Below are positions 56,842 through 64,000 of a stretch of 64,000 nt of DNA, one piece after another. The stretch's first letter is position 1. Each line of letters starts with the position of its first letter. The position numbers were made by a program, and so were the translations under genes. Origin of the DNA: Arion vulgaris (Eukaryota; Mollusca; Gastropoda; Stylommatophora; Arionidae); contig CM036753.1 of assembly GCA_020796225.1 (NCBI GenBank), forward strand, positions 86,028,941 to 86,092,940, in the 5' to 3' direction. The notes under the pieces were generated by a model. That model was not told the origin of the DNA. It was given only the letters and a program-made list of their open reading frames with translations, and did not search any database.

Positions 56842-57790
56842 CTTGGACTTTGTTACTTCGATTGTTCAATAAACCTATTTCTTCTTTGCGTTCGTTCTTT
56901 ACGACCAATTTTAATCACTATTTGTGATATGTTTGATCTTTGCCAAGAACGTATATACGTTGCACATTGGTTTGGTAGGCCCCTAAAAGCAAGACTTCTA
57001 TACATTTAGAACACATGCATCCTATTTCATCCAAACCTCCTTAGTCGCCTCTTACGACATGCGTGGCAGGTAACAGTGGTTCTATTCTTTCACCCCAAAT
57101 TTGGGCCCCGGTAACCACTCGGGCGAATAAACCTATTTAACTTAGACTTTGTTACGTCGATTGTTCAATAAGTCAATTTTACTTACACTTTGTTACGTCG
57201 ATTGTTCAATAAGTCAATTTTACTTAGACTTTGTTACGTCGATTGTTCAATAAACCTATTTTACTTAGACTTTGTTACTTCGATTGTTCAATAAGTCAAT
57301 TTTACTTAGACTTTGTTACTTCGATTGTTCAATAAATCAATTTTCTGACTTGTTACTTCGATTGTTCACTAAGTCAATTTTACTTAACTTTGTTACGTCG
57401 ATTGTTCAATAAACCTATTTTACTTAGACTTTGTTACATCAATTGTTCAATAGACCTATTTAACTTAGACTTTGTTAAGTCGATTGTTCAATAGACCTAT
57501 TTAACTTAGACTTTGTTACGTCTATTGTTCAATAGACCTATTTAACTTAGACTTTGTTACGTTGATTGTTCAATAAGTCAATTTTACTTAGACGTCGTTA
57601 CGTCGATTATTCAGTACGTCTATTTTACTTAGACTTTGTTACGTTGATTGTTCAATAAGTCCATTGTACTAGACTTGTTACCTTATGTCAAAGTCATTTT
57701 ACTAGACGTTGTTACCTCGATTGTTCAATAGTCTATTTTACTTAGACTTTGTTACATAGATTGTTCAATAAGTCTATTTTACTTAGACTT
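56842..57790. repeat. Minisatellite, 41-bp unit, about 17 copies, interrupted by a SINE
   Basis: Unit 'ttttacttagactttgttac' then 'gtcgattgttcaataagtcaa' (variant 'aataaacctattt'). One unit at 56842-56880 is separated from the main array (57126-57790) by an insertion. The unit variants alternate in blocks. Confidence 0.95.
56881..57125 (+). mobile_element. SINE-like family 3 copy inserted in the 41-bp array, 13-bp TSD
   Basis: AATAAACCTATTT is present at 56868-56880 and 57126-57138, bounding a 245-bp insert. The insert starts 'cttctttgcgttcg', like the 'cttcttcgcac' start of the 44.3 kb copy. It carries 'gtcgcctcttacgacatgcg' 150 bp in and ends in 'ggccccggtaaccactcgggcg'. This fixes the family's full length. 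The repeat nature of the target makes the exact duplication length slightly uncertain. Confidence 0.8.
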
Positions 57791-57984
57791 GGTTAGCGAC
57801 TCTCAACTAAGAATGACATTAATATTTCCAGAATAAATGATACACAAAACTTATGATGTATGTATAAGATCATATTTTATTGTTTCTACAACAAAAATAA
57901 ACATAACAAGCGTTAATATAAGCAAACTAATCAGTAATTAATTGATGTCTACAAAATAACTTCTGCTATCAATGCAGTAAACGT
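57791..57984. other. No recognised feature
   Basis: AT-rich spacer between two tandem arrays. Confidence 0.4.
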
Positions 57985-58062
57985 AGAAAGTAAACATAGA
58001 AAGTAAACATAGAAAGTAAACATACAAAGTAAACATAGAAAGTAAACATAGAAAATCTATTG
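57985..58062. repeat. 13/14-bp tandem repeat, left part
   Basis: 'aaagtaaacatag' units; the array continues at 58525-58815 beyond a LINE B insertion. Confidence 0.93.
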
Positions 58063-58064
58063 TC

Positions 58065-58520
58065 TATTTCCAGGTGGAAGATGTAGTTGGCTGTCCACTC
58101 TTGCCGTTAAGCGTAGGGATGGGAGCTTTAATTTGCGTTCTAGGGCTAGAAGAATCGCCCTTGTTGTGTTGTATCCGTGTTTATGTAGTGTGGTCTTGAT
58201 ATTGTCTATCCATCTTTTTCTTGGTCTTCCCTTAGCTCTAGTACCCGATCTCTTTTATTGTATATTGCTATTGGTAGTTGGTTGTATTTCAGTCTCATTT
58301 AATGTCCAAACCACTGCCTTTGTTGTCTTTCAATGTATTCGGTGCATGAAGTTATGCCCACTCTGCTTCTGATGTCCTCATTTCGTATTATGTCTTTCCT
58401 GGTGACTCCCACTGCCTACCTCAAGCATTTCATTTCCCACGTGGTGAGCTTTTTGTGATGTGTTGATGTAAGAGACCAAGTTTGGCACTGGTAACAAAGT
58501 GTTGGTAGGAAAATACTTTT
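58065..58520 (-). mobile_element. LINE family B, 3' part inserted in a tandem array
   Basis: The minus strand encodes in changing frames 'LCYQCQTWSLTS', 'IRNEDIRSRVGITSCTEYIE', 'RQWFGH', 'AKGRPRKRWIDNIKTTLHKH' and 'LLALERKLKLPSLRLTARVD'. The same array lies on both sides (57985-58062 and 58525-58815), so B inserted into it. Start and end agree with the split B copy at 30138-33832. Confidence 0.9.
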
Positions 58521-58524
58521 TTAC

Positions 58525-58815
58525 ATAGAAAGTAAACATAGAACGTAAACATAGAAAGTAAACGTAGAAAGTAAATATGGAAAGTAAACATAAATAAACA
58601 TAGAAGGTAAACGAAAGTAAACATGAAAGTAAACATAGAAGGTAAACATAGAAAGTAAACATAGAAAGAACATGAAAGTAAACAGAGAAAGTAATCATAG
58701 AAAGTAAACATGGAAAGTAAACATGGAAAGTTAACGTGGAAAGTAAACATGGACAACAAAAATATAAAGTAACATGGAAGTAAACATGGAAAGTTAACGT
58801 GGAAAGTAAATATGT
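58525..58815. repeat. 13/14-bp tandem repeat, right part
   Basis: 'aaagtaaacatag' and 'ggaaagtaaacat' units, more variable than the left part. A minus-strand frame through it (Phe/Tyr/Leu/Ser repeats) is an artefact. Confidence 0.93.
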
Positions 58816-59120
58816 TGAACTCATCTTCATCATCATCATCTATATTGTCACTGACGAAACTTGGTTACCTTGACAATAGATCAAAATGGCTGTGTGTCAT
58901 GTGTGAGGTGTCCGGCGTCTATGGCAGTCTACTCAACTCGTCTACTACATCCTGCATCCCATCTTCCCCTTGGTCTTTCTTTTCCGTTTCAACCATTTAT
59001 CATGTCGTTCAGAATGATCTCCAGAGAATATGGATATTTTATATACTGATAAGATTTAGTTTTTCTAATTTGTTTTTAATATTCTTTTTATCACTCACTT
59101 CCTTTAAATTTTAAACTGTT
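58816..59120. other. No recognised gene
   Basis: Contains a short (CAT)n run at about 58828-58842. Possibly the decayed 3' end of another LINE on the minus strand, not provable. Confidence 0.35.
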
Positions 59121-59131
59121 ACAAAATGAAC

Positions 59132-59414
59132 CCAGGAAAAAGTGGGTGCAACATCAGTACTAGACTTCATCAAGAAACAACAAATTAAATGGTTCAGTCA
59201 CGTAAGCAGATTAAAATCAGACAGTGCACCCCAAAGAGCAATGCTGCTCCGATACAATGGGTACAAAGCAAAGGACGGCCACGCAAAAGATGGACCTCAA
59301 AGATAACAGAGGCGACGAAAGAGACTATCTACGAAGCGCATACTAGGGCCCGTTTTAGAAATCTCTTCCTGACCTGACGCTGTGAGGCATACAGGATTCG
59401 AGAAAGAAAGAAAG
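59132..59414 (+). mobile_element. LINE family D, C-terminal end, 11-bp TSD
   Basis: ACAAAATGAAC lies at 59121-59131 and 59415-59425. The insert encodes 'TSVLDFIKKQQIKWFSHVSR', 'LKSDSAPQRAMLLRYNGYK' and 'AKGRPRKRWTSKITEATKET' with a frame change, and ends with a (GAAA)n tail. The same family is at 8378-8795 (-). Confidence 0.92.
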
Positions 59415-59454
59415 ACAAAATGAACGTAATAATCTTTCCGCCTTTTGTATTTTC

Positions 59455-59690
59455 TCTCATGGTGGCTTCTGTGACTTAGAGGATAGTGACTCGGTCTATT
59501 AACCCCGACCTTCTGAGTTCGAATCACGCTGCGGATAATTTGGTTGCAATTTGTTTCGAGTGGAATTTTACAAAAGGACGATGACACTACCCGTTCAGAA
59601 AGCAATGGCAAACTACTGAACGTAATAATGTCTAGAAAAATCACAAACAGCGTTAAAAGCTGGGGTTGATTCGCAAAGTCATGCAATTAC
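59455..59690 (+). mobile_element. SINE family 2 copy (well preserved)
   Basis: Tail and head are clear: 'ggtggcttctgtgacttaga', 'gatagtgactcggtctatta', B box 'gagttcgaatcacgctgcgg', then 'acccgttcagaaagcaatgg' and 'caaactactgaacgtaataa'. About 90% identical to 33478-33714. Confidence 0.88.
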
Positions 59691-59696
59691 CTTTTT

Positions 59697-59955
59697 TTCC
59701 ATTGTATTTTCAGTACTTTTCTGTCCATTATACTTTCAGTACTTTTCTGTCCATTATATTCTAGTAATTTTCTGTTCATTATATTCTAGTACTTTTCAGT
59801 CCATTATATTCTAGTACTTTTCAGTCCATTATATTCTAGTATTTTTCAGTCCATTATATTTTAGTACTTTTCAGTCCATTATATTCTAGTACTTTTCTGT
59901 TCATTATATTCTTAGTGCCTTTCTGTCCATTGTATTCTCAGTACTTTTCTTCAGC
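59697..59955. repeat. Tandem repeat, about 25-bp unit, about 10 copies
   Basis: Unit 'ttttctgtccattatattctagtac' with ctg/cag and ctag/tcag variants. Confidence 0.95.
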
Positions 59956-60081
59956 TATTACATTCAAAGATATCACATGAATGTTCATCCGTCGTGTCAA
60001 AGTCATGCCTAATAGTCATACCTCGATATTGTAAAAAAATATATATGCTCTAAAAATCAAAGTAATGTGTAACTGCTTTCG

Positions 60082-60087
60082 TTTATT
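60082..60087 (-). promoter_or_regulatory. Polyadenylation signal AATAAA
   Basis: AATAAA on the minus strand about 108 bases after the stop codon at 60195-60197, the right place for the 3' UTR of the two-exon gene. Confidence 0.55.
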
Positions 60088-60194
60088 CACAAAGAACAAG
60101 ACTTATTTCAAATCCAAAATACATTTCGCACGAAATGTTTATATCAAAAAAGTATTATCACTATCGTGCAAGTGAATGGCTGGCAATATTACCT

Positions 60195-60330
60195 CTAAGT
60201 ACAAAAACAAAATGACGGGATTTCGAATATATCAAATTCGAATGGTCTATCGAATCTCCATGTGTAGACTAGCAGACTCTTGTATACATAGCCTTGAGTA
60301 CAGGTGTGGCCATTGACGTCTCCAGTCTGT
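60195..60330 (-). CDS. Terminal coding exon of an unrecognised gene
   Basis: Begins after a good acceptor (tcatttgcag) with one base completing a Glu codon split with the exon at 63036-63155, followed by 44 residues: QTGDVNGHTCTQGYVYKSLL, then VYTWRFDRPFEFDIFEIPSF and a Cys-Phe-Cys-Thr end before TAG. The splice phase (2) matches the upstream exon exactly, and the AATAAA at 60082-60087 follows. The Cys-rich, Tyr/Trp-rich composition suggests a secreted or extracellular domain. I do not recognise the family. A resemblance to a loop of SLC22 transporters was considered and not accepted. Confidence 0.6.
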
Positions 60331-61029
60331 CTGCAAATGATACAAGAACGTAATCATATAAGTTACGGTGTTACATTAAAACAGTATCTGCTCTACAGTC
60401 AAGTAATTCTGTATCTCTCTGATAGCATAAAGTAACAAAATGTTTGTACTGAGTGACAATAGAACTTTGTTATTTCTGCTGCTATGTAACCTCTTAACAT
60501 TACTACTTCTGTAGCAGTGCCTCAGTAGAACACTGTTAGTTCTACAACGATCCGTCAATATTTTCATTGTTAATGTAGAAAAGTGCAACTATTATTGGAA
60601 CGCTGGAAAAAAAACAGTCTGATTTCATACAATGCACAATGGGAAAATCATTTGGAAATTGCTTATTTTCTTTTTCATATTTCTCTCACACCGTTATCTG
60701 TTACACATAGCATGGAGGCAATGTATCCATGTGTTTTATGAAGAAAACCAGACAGTGTTAAATACATGATTCATTGACGACAGTTTAGAAACAATACAGA
60801 GAATAATCTCTTATCAGTATAATTGCTGGTGTTAGGCGAAAAGTTATCACTTGAATGGACATATTTAAACTTTAAACGTTCAAATGTGTGGTTAAGTACT
60901 GCTTACAGTTGTTCTGTTGCGTAACTCAATTGTGTTTACAATAGAAAATAAAATTAGTATAATAATCTCGAAAAATAATTGCATGAAAGTATTGCAAAAA
61001 TGCATTTAAGCTTTCAAATGTCTTTACAG
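60331..61029 (-). other. Intron, 3' part
   Basis: Proposed intron of the gene with exons at 60195-60330 and 63036-63155. AT-rich, no feature apart from the branch/acceptor region near 60335. Confidence 0.45.
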
Positions 61030-62998
61030 GGCCCCTCGTGTAGGTTGATGTTTGAGATTATTGATCTAAACTAAACTCCCCCCTCCCCATGATGCCCTTA
61101 CCTAGGACCTCAATGAATCGGAGAGTTATGCAGTCGGGCATACCCAAGCCGGACAGGTCAAAGTAGAGAGGTCAGATTGAATGTGACCTCCTGGTCCTCG
61201 AGGTTGGGGGTTGTGCGATGGGCTAACTACCCATCCATTTAAAAAAGAAAGTAGTTACAGAAACCAAAAACAAATTGTCCAAAACTAACTCGAGGCCCAG
61301 AAGGACTACGGCTCCATGTCGGAGACAGATTACGCGCAGCAGCTAAACCCGCATGGAGGCTGGTTTGCTGCCTACCCAATTTCGGCCACATACAACAATA
61401 ATAGAGACTCCCAAGTTGATTTCACAGAAAAAGCCCACCCTTATAGGGATGTGGAATGTGAGGACACTGCTAGAGACACAATCAGATGTGCACAAGTAGT
61501 GAAAGAGATGCATTACTATAAGCTCACACTGCTGGGATTATGTGAAACAAAGAGAAATGCCTTTGAGCACTGAGCACTGAGGGAGGGAGGAGAAGAGATG
61601 GTAAACTAGCTCCACATATTGTTTAATTTGATGTGGAGCAGAGAGAGATCCCAACGGACTGGGAGAAAGGCCTCCTCGTAAAGCAGCCAGAAAATGGAGA
61701 TTTATCACAATGTGATAAGTGGAGAGGGATCATGCGGCTTTCAATTCCCAGCAAAGTCCTCACTAGGGTTATCCTGGACAAAATAAAAGACGTCATCGAC
61801 CAGAGGCTTAGAGATGAACAGGCTGGATTACGGCAAAATAGATCTTGCAATGACCAGATAGCCACCCTATGAATCATCGTAGAACAAACAATGGAGTGGC
61901 AGACTCCGCTCTACGTGTGCCTTGTTGATTTTGAGAACGCATTTGTCAGCATAGATAGGAAATCAGCATGGAAAACTATGGGGTGCCAGAGAAGACTGTT
62001 GACATCATCCGGCAACTGTACGAGGCGTTTGCCTTCCAGGTTATTTACAATGAAAGACTGTCAGAGGAGTTCCAGGTCTTAGTGTTGGACAAGGATGCCT
62101 GCTGTCCCCCTCCTCTTCTTGGTGTTACTTGATTGGGCTACACACATCATATGCCAGGTCGGAAAAGGCATTCAGTGGACAGCTATGTCAAAATTAGAAG
62201 ACCTGGACTTTGCGGATGATCTTGCCGTACTCTTGCAGAGGCTACAAGACATGCAGGAAAAAGGGGATGCTCTGGCGAAAACGGCACAAAGGGTCGGTCT
62301 TAAAATCAGGACAAAATACTGCGCAGTAACAACATACAGCAAGACCCAATATTAATTGAGGGAAGGGGTATAGAAGATTTTGGTGAATGTGTCTACCTTG
62401 GAAGCAAGATCACCAAATTAGGAGGTATAGATGAGGACATTAATGATAGGACTAGGAAAGTCCGACAAGCCTTTGCTATCGTGCACACAGTGTGAAGATC
62501 CACTGCCATCTCTACGAAAACAAAGCTCCGGATATTCAGCTTAAATGTGAAATCTGTATTGATGTATGTCTCGGAAACGTGGTGAGACAATAAGCTAAAA
62601 ACAAATAAGATTCAAACCTTTGTCAACGGAAGTCTTCAGTAGATTCTCAGACTGCGATGGTATGACAGAGTTGCAAACACAGACATGTGGATAAGAACTG
62701 GACACGAACCTATGATGACCCAGATCAAGAGGGCAAATTGCTGATGGGTGGGGCATAACCTACGGAAGACACAGTCGAGTGTCACTAGACAAGCACTTGT
62801 GTGGAACCCGCAAGGATATGAAAAAGAGGACACCCTAAACAGACCTGGAGATGAAGTCTATTTGAGGCACTGAAGAGTGCTCGACTATCCTGGGAGACTA
62901 TAAAGAAAACAGCCAGAGACCGAAAAGAGTGGTGAACAACTGTTGAGGCCCTATGCTCCACGAGGAGCGGAGAGGAATAAGTCAAGTAAGTCATCAAA
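61030..62998 (+). mobile_element. LINE family K, long copy with internal deletion, inside an intron
   Basis: A non-coding leader (61030-61310) with a C-rich start is followed by endonuclease sequence: MWNVRTLLETQ in one frame, then 'CAQVVKEMHYYKLTLLGLCE' in another (61450-61575). A large deletion joins this to the polymerase (61630): 'VILDKIKDVIDQRLRDEQAG', 'YVCLVDFENAFVSIDR', a 'LLSPLLFLVLLDWA' block and 'KLEDLDFADDLAVLLQRLQD' (62190-62250; FADD catalytic pair). The tail 'W-N-P-Q-G...A-R-D-R' and 'LRPYAPRGAERN' region ends in AAGT repeats. It is antisense to the host gene. Frameshifts and stops make it inactive. Confidence 0.93.
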
Positions 62999-63035
62999 AC
63001 TAAATTACATTTTTATAAAACGCTGGCATACTTAC

Positions 63036-63155
63036 TCACAAATGCCGTTCATTATGTACTGATATCTTGGTGGTATGGGCGTGTCTAATTGTACAATAAA
63101 CCTCACTACGTTCTTACGGTTCTTCAAGGTCCTGTTTGTGTTGAAGAATTGCAGA
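63036..63155 (-). CDS. Internal coding exon of an unrecognised gene
   Basis: A 120-base exon with a phase-2 start (one base) after acceptor 'gttatccag' and a strong donor GTGA|GTAAGT at 63036/63035. It encodes 39 residues plus two bases of the next codon: LQFFNTNRTLKNRKNVVRFI and VQLDTPIPPRYQYIMNGIC. The next exon (60195-60330) restores a Glu codon. An N-x-T site (NRT) and the following Cys suggest an extracellular protein. Upstream exons should lie beyond 63155; I could not identify them in the remaining 845 bases. Confidence 0.58.
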
Positions 63156-63534
63156 CTGGATAACGAGAGAACATACTACAATATTAGTCATAATACACAA
63201 GATACAGATAATATATATATATCATAACCAATAGAGAGTAATATGAACTCATATATGATAATTAGCACGCGTTGTTTTACTGGAAAGTTACATACAACTT
63301 ATAGAAATAATTTGAATTCACGTTTGAAGGACGCTACACAATTTTAAACTCTAACAGTACAACCTAAATTATAACCAGTACAAAAATATATATTGTTAGT
63401 TTTCAGAGACATTTATGGTGGGATTTTGTATGAGTTTCTGCTTTCTCGCGACTATCATATCAGTGAGCTCACAGTCTGTGTCTGTTTTTTACCCATTCTA
63501 TGATAATCGTTTCCTGGATAAAGATATCTAGAAA

Positions 63535-63760
63535 AAGACTTGCTGCCCTAATCAGTCCTCACAGATGGTTGGGCTGAAAATCAGTCAGAAGAAAATAGAA
63601 ATAGTGGCTCTGAGCATGGGCACCCTAGCTCCAGTCAAATTAGTAGATAAAATCCTTACAAATACAACTGCTTTCGCATATCTTGGACGTATTATCAGCA
63701 TCAGCCAACTCTAAACTCATACAGCCAACGGAATCAGGTCAAAATTCTAGGAAATATGGC
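63535..63760 (+). mobile_element. LINE family Q, RT-thumb fragment
   Basis: Encodes 'VGLKISQKKIEIVALSMGTL' and 'LVDKILTNTTAFAYLGRIIS', the segment after the FADD box ('V-G-L-K-I-x-x-x-K-T') through 'F-x-Y-L-G-S' of LINE polymerases. A following 'ANGIR' may be the I-x-x-R thumb motif. Both ends are truncated. Confidence 0.72.
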
Positions 63761-64000
63761 CACAACCGTCGCGTGACTTCGCATTATAATATTGTTGTAT
63801 ATAGACGAATTCATTTTAAAATCAACACAACATGCTAAATCAATGTTATATTATGGAATAAGTTAGGTTTAACAAAAAGGAATATCAATATTATTAATAT
63901 TTTTCATCAATAAATAACCACAGACTCACAGAATTGAGTAAGATTGTCAAAGAGCTTGCAATATTCTATCAAACATATATACAATTCAGCCCCCAACTCA
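63761..64000. other. No recognised feature
   Basis: AT-rich to the window edge. Confidence 0.45.

Noticed and set aside
58816..59120. LINE 3' end on the minus strand before LINE D
   Set aside because: A few residues resemble LINE tails, but frames are too broken to support a call.
60195..60330. SLC22-type transporter loop (C-x-x-G-Y-V-Y...T-x-x...D)
   Set aside because: Resemblance is limited to a few scattered residues, and the frame stops after 44 residues without a membrane segment.

Overview
This is eukaryotic, AT-rich, repeat-dominated DNA from an invertebrate animal. The mix of secreted-protein exons with spliceosomal introns, tRNA-derived SINEs, many non-LTR retrotransposon (LINE) families, a Tc1/mariner-type transposon and dense minisatellites fits a lophotrochozoan such as a mollusc, but no sequence here fixes the species. 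There are no operons, no rRNA genes and no intact tRNA genes. Host coding sequence is sparse. || Host genes: (1) a first coding exon of a Reeler-domain secreted protein at 5596-5794 (-), running off to the left; (2) the last two coding exons of an unrecognised Cys-containing protein at 63036-63155 and 60195-60330 (-), joined by a phase-2 intron and followed by an AATAAA signal; (3) an unrecognised open frame with a possible splice acceptor at 27415-27858 (-); (4) a decayed TPR-like fragment near 12.7 kb. || Mobile elements: at least a dozen LINE families, called here A1, A2 (both carry RNase H), B, C, D, E, F, G, H, K, M, N, P, Q and R. Nearly all copies are 5'-truncated and frameshifted. Many insertions are proven by 9-13 bp target-site duplications (TSDs), and several are nested: A1 and a SINE inside B (30.1-33.8 kb), B inside K inside a minisatellite (42.7-43.8 kb), A1 inside A2 (53.6-55.7 kb), A1 inside a Penelope-like motif repeat (28.0-28.8 kb). 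At 53.6-55.7 kb both the host A2 copy and the A1 copy inside it have inverted 5' ends, the signature of twin priming. A 2.18 kb DNA transposon (17772-19950) has 106-bp inverted repeats, TA duplications and a broken DDE transposase with an 83-residue D-to-E spacing, close to the DD82E Sailor group. Three SINE-like families are dispersed through the window. || Tandem DNA: large arrays at 15.1-16.1 kb (27 bp), 20.3-22.3 kb (37/38 bp, with higher-order structure), 41.2-42.6 kb (21 bp) and 56.8-57.8 kb (41 bp), plus many smaller arrays and (TA)n tracts. || Quiet stretches are listed explicitly; in them I saw only AT-rich, uncharacterised sequence.
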